The position numbers and the translations under genes are program-made. The notes under the pieces are model-generated. The model did not search any database. It was not told the origin of the DNA and saw nothing but the letters and a program-made list of their open reading frames with translations. DNA of 64,000 bases from Oscillospiraceae bacterium (GTDB taxonomy: Bacteria > Bacillota > Clostridia > Oscillospirales > Ruminococcaceae), in assembly GCA_009776305.1 (NCBI GenBank), contig WRLY01000001.1:434001-498000 (forward strand), written 5' to 3'. This document shows positions 37,501 to 46,715 of this stretch, piece after piece. Position 1 is the stretch's first letter; each line of letters starts with the position of its first letter.

Positions 37501-40500
37501 GAGCTTTCCCGCCATAATTACGACCTGATTATGTCAGAGGCGCGAATGTTGTCCTATTACGCTATTGCGACGGGGCAGGTTCAAAAAACCCACTGGCGCG
37601 CTCTTGGGCGGACTATGGGAAGAAGCGGGCGTTACGCTGCCCCCGTCGCCTGGACGGGCACTATGTTTGAATATTTTATGCCGGAATTACTGCTCGGCTC
37701 AAAGGAGGGAAGTATGGAATACGAAGCTTTAAGGTTCTCCCTGCATTGTCAGCAAAAGCGCGGGCGGGAAACGGGTCTGCCTTTCGGCATGTCCGAGAGC
37801 GGGTATTATGCCTTTGACGAGTCTTTGAACTACCAGTATAAAGCCCACGGCGTACAAACGGTAGGGCTTAAAGGCGGCTTAAACAAAGAAAGGGTGATTT
37901 CACCCTATTCAAGCTTTTTATCCCTTGCGACCGACCCGATTGGCTCTTATAATAATTTGGCAAGACTGGAGAAACTCGGCGTTACACACCAGCGGTACGG
38001 GTTTTACGAGGCAGCGGATTTCACTAAGCACAGGGTAGGCTCGGGGTTCGCGGTGGTCAAAAGCCATATGGCGCACCATGTAGGAATGTCTCTTGCGGGG
38101 GTGTGCAACGCGCTCTCTGACGGGAAACTGCAAAAACTATTTCTGTCCGACCCCGATATGAAACGGGCAGAAGAATTACTGGAGGAAAAAATAATGGCGG
38201 GAGAACCTGTTCTTGCCACACCTGAATGGCAGGAGGAGCAGACTTACAGAATCAATTCAACCGAGTTCACGCAGTTCAGTCCGTTTGAAATAAAAGTGAA
38301 TCCGCTCTCAAACAGCCTTTTAACGGTTTTAACCACCGACATGGGTATAAGCGCTACGCTGTTTAATAAAAAAAGCGCGTTTTATAAGACCGAGGATTTG
38401 TTCAATCCCCGCGGGACATTGTTTGCCTTTGCGGAAAACGAGAATATAATGCCGTTCCTCAACCACCCGGTCTGCCGTCGGAATGAAACCATACAAAATC
38501 CTGAAAAAAGTGTAATTTTCATGCAAAACAGTACCGAGCATTATTTGAATTACAAGAATTTACACCTCGGGGAACAGATTTATCTGCATCCCTCAAAAGC
38601 TATTGAAATCCGCCGTTTTGCCGCTGAAAATCTTACGGGCATGAAAAGGCAACTGACCCTTGCGATATACCTCGAACCCGCGTTGGCGCGTTTTCGCGAT
38701 ATATCGGCTCACCCGGCGTTCATGGATTTGTTTTTGAAATTAAAATATGATGAGGAAAACAGCCTTATTATCGTAAAGAGAAAAGAAAGAAAAGGCGACG
38801 CCGAGACGGTTATGGCTATAGGTTTCAAAAACGATGAGGACTTTACATTTTCTTTCAACCGCGAAGACATTGTAAAAAGAAACGGCGGTATGCTTTCAGC
38901 ATTGGAAAAGGCGCGGGAGCGCGATATAAACGTCGCTTTCGTGCCTTGTCCCTGCGTGTTTATTAAAGCCGATTTCCCGCTTGACGCTTTCGGGAAAAAA
39001 GAAGCCGAATTATTTATATGCTACGGAACAAGCGAAAAAGAAGCTGTAAGTTTAGCTACTGAAATGAGGCGCGGCGAGGTAAACAATCCAAGCGAGGAAA
39101 TCATTTCTCCGCTTGTGAGGGAAACCATGTACGGCAGGTTAGCGGCAAGGATTTTGCCCCATATACTGTATGTCCCTCATATTTCGGACGGGGGCAAAAA
39201 AGCTGTAATGAAAAACAACTTAGACAAAAAAGAGCTTTGGAAACTCGGCATATCGGGGGATTACCCCATAGTGCTTTTCGACTTCTATGAAAGGAGCGTG
39301 GGCGGCGCTTGCGCCGCCGGTGCTGACGCTGTTATTGAAATGAAAAAGGCACTGTCTTTATGCGGGGTGGAATTTGATTTAGTCATGCTTTACGGGAACG
39401 AGGCGCAAAGACGGCTTGCCGAGCAGTTGAGGCGCGAAATCGGCGCGGAGGCTTTCATTATAGGTAAAAATACGGCAGAACCCGGACTGTTAAACCTAAT
39501 CCGCGCCGCCGCCTGTTATACCCAACGCTCGGACGAGCTTGCTCCCACGGCTAAACTCAAGGTAAAAGAGCCCGAGTTTTTGCCGGTTATAAGCTGTGAA
39601 AAGCCTGAGAGGGAAGAAAATTGCCACGGGGCAGTTTCTGCTTTTGAGGGGGAGAGCTTTATAATAGAGGAAAGTCCGGAGCTTCCGTGGTGCAATGTGC
39701 TTGCGTCGAGCCGTTTCGGGACATTGGTGTCGGATAAATCATTAGGCTTCTCATGGGCGCTGAACAGCCGCGAGAATAAAATGAGCCCTTGGAACAATGA
39801 CCTGCGTGCCGATAATAAAGGCGAAATGCTTTTAATGAAACCGGATTCGGAAAAGGTTATTTACGACCTTATTGACGGTAGCAGGGCTGTGTTTTCCCCC
39901 AACAGGGCAGAATATTACGGCGCGGTTAAAGGCGTTTACGCCAAAACAAGCGTTTATGTCTACGAAAAAGGCACAGGTAAGGAAATCGTCTTAGAGCTCG
40001 AAAACCGCTCAGGGAAAACCAGGAGCTTTCAGATTGCCTATTACGCCGAGCCTGTTCTCGGCGTTACGAGGGAGGGCGCGGGACTCATAAAGCCTGAAAT
40101 TTGCGATAACACGCTGATATTTAAAAACCCGTCCAACGGTGTGTTTTCGGGAGCGATGCTTTTATATACAGAAAGTAATAATTGCAGGTATATAACTAAA
40201 AGACAAAAATTCTTCGAGGGAAACTGGACGGAAACTGAAAAACCTGAAATTCACCCCGCTCATGATATAATTGGAGCGGTAGTAGTCAAAATCGAGCTCC
40301 CCCCAAAGCATAAGGATAAAATAAAATTTATTCTTGCCTTTACCAAAAACATGAAGAATCCGCTGACCATAAAAGACGCGCTGAAAGGTAAACATCCCGC
40401 CCCGCTGATTGAGGCTAAGAAAATTGACACCGGGGACAAAAGGCTTGATGCGCTTTACAGATGGTGGTTGCCGTGGCAGACAATCGGTTGCAGAATTTGG

Positions 40501-41688
40501 GCGCGGACGGGATTTTACCAGAACAGCGGGGCTTACGGCTACAGAGACCAACTTCAGGATTGCCTTTGCGCTATGCACATCCGCCCCGAAATAGCCAAGA
40601 GCCAAATTATACGCGCCTGTTGCGCTCAGTTTCCCGAGGGTGATGTTCTGCACTGGTGGCACGATATGGAAACCCACAACAAAGGCGTAAGAACCCGTTA
40701 TTCGGACGATTTGCTGTGGCTGCCTTATGTCGTGTCGGAATATGTTGACTTCACCAAGGATTACGGAATTTTGGAAATCACGGTTCATTACTGCCACGGA
40801 CCGCTTCTTGCCGATAACGAGCATGAAAAGTATATTGAGGTGGCGCGTTCAAGCGCGAAAGAAAGCGTTTACCTCCACTGTAAGTGCGCTCTTGACAAGG
40901 CTTATGCCAAGGGCGGTCACGAGCTTCTCCTGATGGGGTGCGGCGACTGGTGCGACGGGTACAATAACGTCGGGGAAGATGGTCGGGGTGAAAGCGTCTG
41001 GCTTTCGATGTTTTATGTAATGGTTTGCAAAAATTTCACCAAAATTGCCGCGATGAACGGTGATGTTGATTACGCCGAGGAGCTTAAAAGCCGCGCCAAA
41101 GGATTAGTTTCGGCAATTGAGGCTTTTGCGTGGGATTCGGAGGGCGAGCATTACCTGAGAGCATTCTACGACAACGGACGGGAAATGGGCGCGGCAAAAA
41201 ATGACCGCTGTAAAATAGATTTATTGCCGCAGGCATTTGCGGTTTTAGCCGAATTACCCGACGAGCAAAGAAAATCAGCCGCGCTGAACAGCGCAGACGA
41301 ACAGCTTTGCGATATGAGAAATAAAATAATCAAGCTGTTCACGCCGCCTTTCTGTAAGGGCAAATCATGGCAGACTCCGGGCTATGTCGAGAGCTACCCC
41401 GAGGGGGTACGGGAAAACGGCGGTCAGTACACCCATGCGGCGGTATGGTTAGCGCTGGCGTTTCACAGAGCGGGTAAAAACGGGGAAAGCCGTTTTCAGG
41501 AGAAAGCCGAGGCGCTTTCTCGTATGCTCGCGCCGTTCGGCAGGGGAGCGGAATACAAGACCGAGCCGTATTATATGGTGGCGGATATTTATACTAATCC
41601 GCAGGCGTATGGAAGGGGCGGGTGGAGTCTTTATACGGGGAGCGCGGGGTGGTATTTTTGTTTGCTGAGGGAGGTTTTTGGGGAATAA
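34531..41688 (+). CDS. Cyclic beta-1,2-glucan synthase-like protein (GT84, glycoamylase-like and GH94 domains)
   Basis: A single 2385-residue polypeptide. The N-terminal part has membrane helices (about 245-300, 645-720, 790-830) around a processive glycosyltransferase with MALDYDTMP and the QxxRW motif RQHRWLRGD near residue 605. A middle glycoamylase-like domain (about 850-1290; SPYSSFLSLATDPIGSYNNL and MAHHVGMSLAG) follows, then a GH94 phosphorylase-type beta-sandwich (from about 1720) and helical barrel, with MGCGDWCDGYNN near 2137. This domain order is that of NdvB/ChvB cyclic beta-1,2-glucan synthases, though somewhat shorter than the usual 2800. It would make or remodel a beta-1,2-glucan at the membrane. 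GDWNDG, common in GH94, reads GDWCDG here. It is monocistronic. Confidence 0.88.
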   Translation: MITEKINEITASPWETRPISALYASLRRLRRLLAKSGENGGVSEKRLLEKELGMLIRAHKGVYINTFTADPKRSGFGKPAITPVLGGVISSLRVIDEGTVTDAVSKVAAVKPLSSMDIDTLIWQAKYCIITDAVNSLNSNSSDSETNYADCAGKLGALSDLDPEAICVALNPVELLYSEDKLYPELTEETRAKYRRMTSEIAIATGIDEARLSREYMSLRKTAAPDNNNTHIGEIITLDYRRVFPFVKLKRYLLLLFLTSVIPAAIFAFFTVSPNLNPLFFTFVFLLVYIPGLAIVKPLADYIAIKSVKGAGLLPRLDLKGKIPPRAKTLCVISTLIASEKDIISGFEKLNAAKLKNKAENIKFALLCDLKPAGEEIMPEDEKLLNYACEVFGRAKGDFVILFRARKYCKTQGLWQGEERKRGAILALARLLRADEEKRNCQEADSAFRAVYGSRAALHDIAYIMALDYDTMPLMDSVSELVGIALHPLHKNTGIIAPRITTTLDSYLKTGFSRAMSGNGGCAGASSYDCFSGEMYQDCFGEGIFTGKGLINVDLLLKNCDDSGRFPHERILSHDILEGGCIGVKYAGDVEFNDSFPDTSAAYFKRQHRWLRGDLQNFRYVFDKGFSPLTRWKLLDNVRRAVTPPVIFICFIVSALMPIFTPNNSARPYIIAVAGLLAITMPFLMGFFPSVIRGRRFAFYRRFYSPVISQTKQLLRQCLLEIMFAPKAAIISADAVIRTLWRMLVSKKHLLDWATAAAFEGLKTGFSHILAAEIISAGLLIFAVISDNVLMFILSVIFLCALPLTLYIDRTVGTAKPKITKNMRRELIENSRKMWGFYEDYVTVEHHFLPPDNVQYSPVYRVSARTSPTNIGMYMLSCAVANIFGFINNHEFEKRVSDTIETIEKLDKWNGNLMNWYETRGLKVISPFVSSVDSGNFVCCLVAVKEALKNASVSTDLISRIEKIAADTDLKAFYNKARNLFSIGYDVQKGELSRHNYDLIMSEARMLSYYAIATGQVQKTHWRALGRTMGRSGRYAAPVAWTGTMFEYFMPELLLGSKEGSMEYEALRFSLHCQQKRGRETGLPFGMSESGYYAFDESLNYQYKAHGVQTVGLKGGLNKERVISPYSSFLSLATDPIGSYNNLARLEKLGVTHQRYGFYEAADFTKHRVGSGFAVVKSHMAHHVGMSLAGVCNALSDGKLQKLFLSDPDMKRAEELLEEKIMAGEPVLATPEWQEEQTYRINSTEFTQFSPFEIKVNPLSNSLLTVLTTDMGISATLFNKKSAFYKTEDLFNPRGTLFAFAENENIMPFLNHPVCRRNETIQNPEKSVIFMQNSTEHYLNYKNLHLGEQIYLHPSKAIEIRRFAAENLTGMKRQLTLAIYLEPALARFRDISAHPAFMDLFLKLKYDEENSLIIVKRKERKGDAETVMAIGFKNDEDFTFSFNREDIVKRNGGMLSALEKARERDINVAFVPCPCVFIKADFPLDAFGKKEAELFICYGTSEKEAVSLATEMRRGEVNNPSEEIISPLVRETMYGRLAARILPHILYVPHISDGGKKAVMKNNLDKKELWKLGISGDYPIVLFDFYERSVGGACAAGADAVIEMKKALSLCGVEFDLVMLYGNEAQRRLAEQLRREIGAEAFIIGKNTAEPGLLNLIRAAACYTQRSDELAPTAKLKVKEPEFLPVISCEKPEREENCHGAVSAFEGESFIIEESPELPWCNVLASSRFGTLVSDKSLGFSWALNSRENKMSPWNNDLRADNKGEMLLMKPDSEKVIYDLIDGSRAVFSPNRAEYYGAVKGVYAKTSVYVYEKGTGKEIVLELENRSGKTRSFQIAYYAEPVLGVTREGAGLIKPEICDNTLIFKNPSNGVFSGAMLLYTESNNCRYITKRQKFFEGNWTETEKPEIHPAHDIIGAVVVKIELPPKHKDKIKFILAFTKNMKNPLTIKDALKGKHPAPLIEAKKIDTGDKRLDALYRWWLPWQTIGCRIWARTGFYQNSGAYGYRDQLQDCLCAMHIRPEIAKSQIIRACCAQFPEGDVLHWWHDMETHNKGVRTRYSDDLLWLPYVVSEYVDFTKDYGILEITVHYCHGPLLADNEHEKYIEVARSSAKESVYLHCKCALDKAYAKGGHELLLMGCGDWCDGYNNVGEDGRGESVWLSMFYVMVCKNFTKIAAMNGDVDYAEELKSRAKGLVSAIEAFAWDSEGEHYLRAFYDNGREMGAAKNDRCKIDLLPQAFAVLAELPDEQRKSAALNSADEQLCDMRNKIIKLFTPPFCKGKSWQTPGYVESYPEGVRENGGQYTHAAVWLALAFHRAGKNGESRFQEKAEALSRMLAPFGRGAEYKTEPYYMVADIYTNPQAYGRGGWSLYTGSAGWYFCLLREVFGE

Positions 41689-41736
41689 TAGCAATATTTC
41701 ATTAAATAGATATTTGGGGGGCTTGTGAGTACAATC

Positions 41737-41773
41737 CCTGTTATCCGATAAACATCGTTTATCGGATAACAGG
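41737..41773. repeat. Perfect 17-bp palindrome with 3-nt loop
   Basis: Arms 41737-41753 and 41757-41773 are exact reverse complements (core TTATCCGATAAAC) around ATC. Neither side has a T-run, so it is not a typical terminator, although it lies between convergent genes. No second copy was seen in the window. Confidence 0.75.
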
Positions 41774-41779
41774 ATAAAA

Positions 41780-41805
41780 ATAAGGGCGGCAACTGCCGCC
41801 CTTAT
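41780..41805. terminator. Terminator of the folC operon
   Basis: A 12-bp GC-rich inverted repeat (41780-41791 and 41794-41805; core AAGGGCGGC) is followed on the minus strand by TTATTTTTATCC. It overlaps the folC stop codon and would end the minus-strand operon; it may also stop the plus-strand transcript. Confidence 0.7.
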
Positions 41806-43061
41806 ATACTTTTCTTATAAACCGCCCCCGCCAGCCTCAAGCTTCCCGTCACCAACACCACCCCGCCGCCGCATAACTCCTCTGCCAATTCCACCGCCCG
41901 TCTTGTTTCGCTCACGGTGAAAATGCTCCCGCCGTCAAACCCGAAGAGGGTCGCGGCGCGGTACAGGTCGGAACAGCTCACCGCGTTTTCGGCGAAACCA
42001 TCAGTGAGTATAATATAATGTGCGAAAGGCTCCAATTCTTCCAGTGCGCCGAGATAATCCTTGCCGTTCAGCGTTCCGAAAACAACCGCTTTTCTCACCC
42101 GCCAACCGTCAAAAGCCGCTTTCGCCGCTATTATGCTTTGACGGTTGTGTGCGCCGTCAATAATTACGGGCGGGTTTTTTCTTATAATTTGCAGTCTCGC
42201 GGGTATTTGCGCAGATTTTAAGCCGTGCTTTATATGTTTGCTTTCGATTCCAATGGTTTTTAGTACTTCAATAGCTGTTATCGCGTTTAAAACCTGATGT
42301 GCACCGCCCATAATTGTGGAAAATTCTTCCCCCTTATAAACAAACGAATTGCCGTAAATCGAGGTTTTCGCGCCGCCGATTTGGTCGGCGTCCGGAATAA
42401 TAAGCTCGGCGTTTGTCTTTTCGGCGCGGGTTTTTATTTCCACATACGCCGCTCTACCCTGAACGGGGTACATAACGCAAGGCTTGCCGTCCTTTATAAT
42501 TCCCGCTTTGTGTGCCGCTATTTCGGAAAGCGTCATGCCGAGAATATCGGCATGGTCGTAGTCTATAGCGGTGATTACGCTTATTTCGGATGCGACTGTG
42601 TTGGTGCAGTCTAATAGCCCGCCGATTCCCGTTTCAAGCACTACTATATCGGCTTTCTTCTTTTTGAAATACAAAAACGCCGCCGCCGTCAATATTTCAA
42701 ATTGAGAGCAATCGTTTGAATTTTTTATTTGCCGCGCCGCGTGAATTGCTGCCTCTACGCTCTCGGCAAAGTCCTTTTGAGAAATAAGTCGATTCTGCAA
42801 TTGTATGCGTTCCCGAATGTCAAAAATATACGGAGAGGTGAATTTTCCAACTTTATACCCCGAGTCTATCAAGGCGCGAGAAATGAATTCCGTAACGCTA
42901 CCCTTTCCGTTAGTGCCGGCAATGTGTACGAAACGAAGTTGGTTATGGGGATTTCCGAGAACGTCACAAAGGGCGGTAAACCGGCTTAAATCGGAAACCG
43001 GTTTACCGCCCGCCGAAAACTCGGAAAGCGCGTCTATTGTAGAATCAAACATGTTTTTCAT
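41802..43061 (-). CDS. folC: Bifunctional folylpolyglutamate/dihydrofolate synthase
   Basis: A 419-residue Mur ligase-like enzyme that adds glutamates to folates. The ATP-binding loop HIAGTNGKGSVTEFI lies near residue 47, followed by GKFTSPYIFDIRERIQL; DGAHNRQSI near residue 295 is the C-terminal domain motif. It begins five bases after the ispH-rpsA stop, so it is the last gene of that operon and depends on its transcript. Confidence 0.93.
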   Translation of the reverse strand: MKNMFDSTIDALSEFSAGGKPVSDLSRFTALCDVLGNPHNQLRFVHIAGTNGKGSVTEFISRALIDSGYKVGKFTSPYIFDIRERIQLQNRLISQKDFAESVEAAIHAARQIKNSNDCSQFEILTAAAFLYFKKKKADIVVLETGIGGLLDCTNTVASEISVITAIDYDHADILGMTLSEIAAHKAGIIKDGKPCVMYPVQGRAAYVEIKTRAEKTNAELIIPDADQIGGAKTSIYGNSFVYKGEEFSTIMGGAHQVLNAITAIEVLKTIGIESKHIKHGLKSAQIPARLQIIRKNPPVIIDGAHNRQSIIAAKAAFDGWRVRKAVVFGTLNGKDYLGALEELEPFAHYIILTDGFAENAVSCSDLYRAATLFGFDGGSIFTVSETRRAVELAEELCGGGVVLVTGSLRLAGAVYKKSI

Positions 43062-43066
43062 TAATA

Positions 43067-45238
43067 TTAAATCTGAACAGCAGTTTCGCCGCCAATAGCA
43101 GCATCGTCGTCCTGTACAGGTAATTCTCCGGTGCTTTCATCAGGTTTTTTGTCGTCGTCGGAATAAACAACTTCAGACTCCTTCATAGAACTGCCCTCGC
43201 TAACGGGTATATATTCCGATTCAGGCGGAATCCCCAAAGCCTCGTCCGAGTTTTCAACCGTCGATTGCTCTTCAGGTTCAAGCAATGCCTTAATCGAAAG
43301 ACTGATTCTGCTCTTTTCCTCGTCTATGTCGGTAATCTGAGCGTCAACCTTTTGCCCCACGCTTAAAACCTGAGCCACGTTAGAAACCCTTTCGCGGGAA
43401 ATCTGCGAAATATGAATTAACCCGTCAACGCCGGGGATAATCTGTGCAAACGCGCCGAAAGGCGTCAGGCTTACGATTTCAGCGTTTACAATATCGCCGA
43501 CCGCATAATCTCTCGCGAAATTAGACCACGGATTAGCATCGGGGTCTTTTGCGCCGAGGGAAACCCTCTTCTTTTCGGGGTCAAAGCTTTTAACGTAAAC
43601 ATCAAGCTTATCGCCCACCGAAACCAATTCTTTCGGATGTCTGATTCGACTCCAGGTAAGCTCTGAAAGGTGAACCATACCGTCAACTCCGCCAAGGTCA
43701 ACAAAAACGCCATAGCTTTCAATCGACTTAACCTCGCCTTTATAGCGTTTGCCCTCCTTGATGTCCCCCCAGAATTGTTCTTTTTTAGCGTCGTTTTCTT
43801 CTCTTTGGGCGGCGCGAATTGAGCCGACTATGCGACCTCTGCTCTCGTTTACTTCTATGATTTTGAATTTAACTTCTTTTTTGCTTAAATCCTCAAGCTT
43901 ACCGCTTTTAGGTACGCCGCTTTGAGAAGCGGGAACAAACACCCTCGCGCCCTCGCACACGACAATTACGCCGCCCTTGACTACCGCCGCGACGTTCCCT
44001 GTCAGGGTCGTGTTGTCGGTTTCGGCTTGAACGATTTTTTCAAGTCCCAACGCCGAATCAACCTTTTTCTTGGAAAGGTATACCACCCCTTCCGCGTCGT
44101 TGATTGAAATTACCACACAATCAATTTCGTCCCCGGAGCTTACAACGTCAGCCGGAAACTTGCCCGGGTCGTTTGACAGCTCGTCCGCGGGTATGTAGCC
44201 CGAATGTTTTGTTCCGATGTCAACCACAGCCTCGGTTTTGTTTACCGACACAACCGTAGCCTTGACCCTATTCCCTATATATACTCTCTTAAAGGTTTTG
44301 TCAATTTCCGCCATAAAATCAATGTCGCCGCTACTTTCAACGCCCTCAACATTGTTTTTTAATTCCTCGCTCATAATACTATGAACCTCCTCAATTTTTT
44401 CCGCCGGAGTGGAAGCCCCTGCGGTTAATCCTATTATTTTAACGTCCCTGTTATTTTTTCCGGACAATAAAATCTTGACTTTTTCTATATCAAGTTGAGC
44501 CGAATTCTCAATAAAAAGGGTTTCGGTACGCCTCTCGCATATATCGGCTAATTTCCTTGAATTACTGCTTTCGGCAGAGCCGAGAACCACCATAACATCA
44601 CATTTGGAGGCTAAGGTTTCCGCCTCCTTTTGTCTTCTGATAGTTGTACTACATATTGTATCAAAAATTTGCAGGTTTGTATAGTGTTTTTTGATAATTT
44701 CTCTGCAATCTTGCCATTTTGACCGAGCAAAGGTGGTTTGCGCCACTAAAATTAGTGCATTATGACCAAGGTTGGGTTGGCTGTTTATTAAATTTTCGGC
44801 TTCTTCAGGTGAATTTACGGTAATGCAGACAGTACCTTTACAGCAATGTCCGATAATTCCCTTAACCTCGGGGTGGAGGGGGTCGCCCGCAATAATGACC
44901 GAGCAACCCGCCTTTGATTTTTCAGAGACGATTTTATGAATCTTTGAAACATGCGGGCAGGTCAAATCCTCGTATTCAAGCCCAAGCGCCTTAATGCTGT
45001 CGTATTCGTCCGCGCCTATGCCGTGGCTTCTGATGATTAAGGTCTTATCACGCGGGCAGTCGGAAATCTTATTTATTTTGAGTATACCGAGGGATTCGAG
45101 CCGCTTTAAAACGTCGTTGTTGTGAATCAGCTTGCCGTATACCGCGCCGTTTTCCGCTAATTTCTCGGAGCGGCTCACGGCGCGCTTTACTCCGTAGCAA
45201 AAACCGGCGGTTTCAGCGGTCAGAATTTCAATTCTCAT
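43067..45238 (-). CDS. Fusion of IspH (LytB) with ribosomal protein S1
   Basis: One 723-residue frame joins two proteins. Residues 1-about 285 are 4-hydroxy-3-methylbut-2-enyl diphosphate reductase, the last MEP-pathway step; the Fe-S cysteines lie in TAGFCYGVKRAV, DLTCPHVSKIH and DTICSTTIRRQ. From about 325 four S1 RNA-binding repeats follow (e.g. GYIPADELS, VFVPASQSG, DGMVHLSELTWSRI, DGLIHISQISRER). The tail is acidic. No frameshift or internal stop separates the parts. This fusion is known in Clostridia. Confidence 0.95.
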   Translation of the reverse strand: MRIEILTAETAGFCYGVKRAVSRSEKLAENGAVYGKLIHNNDVLKRLESLGILKINKISDCPRDKTLIIRSHGIGADEYDSIKALGLEYEDLTCPHVSKIHKIVSEKSKAGCSVIIAGDPLHPEVKGIIGHCCKGTVCITVNSPEEAENLINSQPNLGHNALILVAQTTFARSKWQDCREIIKKHYTNLQIFDTICSTTIRRQKEAETLASKCDVMVVLGSAESSNSRKLADICERRTETLFIENSAQLDIEKVKILLSGKNNRDVKIIGLTAGASTPAEKIEEVHSIMSEELKNNVEGVESSGDIDFMAEIDKTFKRVYIGNRVKATVVSVNKTEAVVDIGTKHSGYIPADELSNDPGKFPADVVSSGDEIDCVVISINDAEGVVYLSKKKVDSALGLEKIVQAETDNTTLTGNVAAVVKGGVIVVCEGARVFVPASQSGVPKSGKLEDLSKKEVKFKIIEVNESRGRIVGSIRAAQREENDAKKEQFWGDIKEGKRYKGEVKSIESYGVFVDLGGVDGMVHLSELTWSRIRHPKELVSVGDKLDVYVKSFDPEKKRVSLGAKDPDANPWSNFARDYAVGDIVNAEIVSLTPFGAFAQIIPGVDGLIHISQISRERVSNVAQVLSVGQKVDAQITDIDEEKSRISLSIKALLEPEEQSTVENSDEALGIPPESEYIPVSEGSSMKESEVVYSDDDKKPDESTGELPVQDDDAAIGGETAVQI

Positions 45239-45302
45239 TGTATTTTTCCCTGAAAAATTGTTTTTATGTTAATTTTTTTAAATTACCGCAAAGCTCAAAT
45301 TA

Positions 45303-45923
45303 TCAATGGTCAACCTCTTTGTATATTTGCTCCTGCAATTCCTTAATCGCTCCCATAACCCTTTCCGAAACCCTTTTCAGCTCCCGCCTGTCCTCTTTGT
45401 TTTCAATTCTGAGCTCCGACGCGGGAATCATGTCCCCCACGGCGTAGTCCAGCCGCCTTTTCCTGCCGCCCAGCCTGTACATTAAGCAAATCGGTAAAAC
45501 AGGCGCGTCAGCCATCGAGGCAATCATCGCGACCCCGCTTTTCCCCTTGCCGAGGGTTCCGTCTTTGGAGCGGGTACCTTCGGGAAAAATCATGAAAATC
45601 CTGCCCTTTTGCAAGTCCTCAAACGCCCTTTGAATCGCCTTTTCGCTACCCGGACCGCGCACTACGGGGAACGCCCCGAGGGTTCTGATTAACTTTGCGA
45701 AAAGCTTGTTTTCAAAAAGGGACGCCTTTGCCATGAAAGAATATTTCCCTTTAATAAACGCTGCGGCAATTGGCGGGTCCCAGTAATACTGATGATTGCA
45801 GGCTACAATAAAACCACCTTTGAGCGAAACTTCGCGAGGGGGGATTTTTTCCTTGTTGTGAAAATAAATCTTGTACTTTAAAAGCATGAAAATTTTTACT
45901 AAGCTTTGCACTAAAAGATACAT
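45303..45923 (-). CDS. plsC: 1-acyl-sn-glycerol-3-phosphate acyltransferase
   Basis: A 206-residue PlsC-family acyltransferase making phosphatidic acid at the membrane. The catalytic NHX4D motif is CNHQYYWDPP near residue 42, and the substrate-binding FPEGTRSKDG is near residue 113. A hydrophobic N-terminal segment could anchor it. ATG 45923 follows AGGAGA. It sits between cmk and ispH-rpsA, an order common in Clostridia. Confidence 0.93.
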   Translation of the reverse strand: MYLLVQSLVKIFMLLKYKIYFHNKEKIPPREVSLKGGFIVACNHQYYWDPPIAAAFIKGKYSFMAKASLFENKLFAKLIRTLGAFPVVRGPGSEKAIQRAFEDLQKGRIFMIFPEGTRSKDGTLGKGKSGVAMIASMADAPVLPICLMYRLGGRKRRLDYAVGDMIPASELRIENKEDRRELKRVSERVMGAIKELQEQIYKEVDH

Positions 45924-45940
45924 TGTCTTCTCCTGTGTGA

Positions 45941-46696
45941 TTATATTTTTTGTTTTATAATTTCCATAATCTTTTCAACAGACTGTTCAAAATTAAATTC
46001 CGTAGTGTCAAGTAAAATCGCGTCTTCGGCTTGTTTAAGCGGGGCGTGCGCCCGTGAGGAATCGTCTTTGTCGCGTTTTTCCAAGTCTGCCAAAACCTCG
46101 TCAAAAGATACGGATATATCAGAGCCGCCTTTTTCTTTCAATTCTTCAAAGCGGCGGCGGGCACGTTCACGGGGGTCGGCAGAAAGGAAAATTTTGACCT
46201 TGGCGTTCGGCAAAATGACCGTGCCTATATCGCGACCATCCATGACTACGTTGTTTTTAAGGGCGAAATCCCGCTGTAAATCAAGCAGAAATTCCCTCAC
46301 CGCACCGTAAGACGATACTTTTGAGGCTAACATGGAGGCTTCGGGGGTACGCAATTTTCCTGTGACGTCGTTATTGTTTATTATAATGTACTGAACGCCG
46401 TCAATAAGTTTAATTTCAAGCGTAATTTTATTAAGTATGTCCTCAACGGCTTTTTCGTTATAAGCGTCAACATCATTTTCCTTGCAAAAAACCCCGACCG
46501 CACGGTAAAGCGCGCCTGTGTCCATGTAGACGAAACCGAGCCGTTTGGCGCATTCTCTTGCTATAGTGCTTTTCCCCGCGCCTACGGGACCGTCTATTGC
46601 CACCGCCATACCGGCGGACGCAGTGCTCTCGCCTGCCGCAGTAGCGGAACAGGGCTCCTCATTTAGTCGAGGGGGGCAATTCTGTTCTTTTGACAT
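45941..46696 (-). CDS. cmk: Cytidylate kinase with N-terminal extension
   Basis: A 251-residue CMP/dCMP kinase. The Walker A loop DGPVGAGKSTIARECA is followed by YMDTGALYRAVG; GRDIGTVILPNAKVKIFL and ADPRERARRRFEEL are the lid and base-binding regions. ATG 46696 lies ten bases after GGAGG; ATG 46705 is too close. The kinase fold begins about 28 residues after the start, at a second Met (MAVAID), so there is an unusual Ser/Ala/Pro-rich N-terminal extension, or translation begins at that internal Met. Confidence 0.92.
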   Translation of the reverse strand: MSKEQNCPPRLNEEPCSATAAGESTASAGMAVAIDGPVGAGKSTIARECAKRLGFVYMDTGALYRAVGVFCKENDVDAYNEKAVEDILNKITLEIKLIDGVQYIIINNNDVTGKLRTPEASMLASKVSSYGAVREFLLDLQRDFALKNNVVMDGRDIGTVILPNAKVKIFLSADPRERARRRFEELKEKGGSDISVSFDEVLADLEKRDKDDSSRAHAPLKQAEDAILLDTTEFNFEQSVEKIMEIIKQKI

Positions 46697-46715
46697 ATTT
46701 AACATTCCTCCGTTA

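Noticed and set aside
34443-39920. A 17-base identical string (starting AACAGGGCAG) at 34440 and 39899
   Set aside because: One copy is within coding sequence and no further similarity surrounds either copy, so chance is likely.
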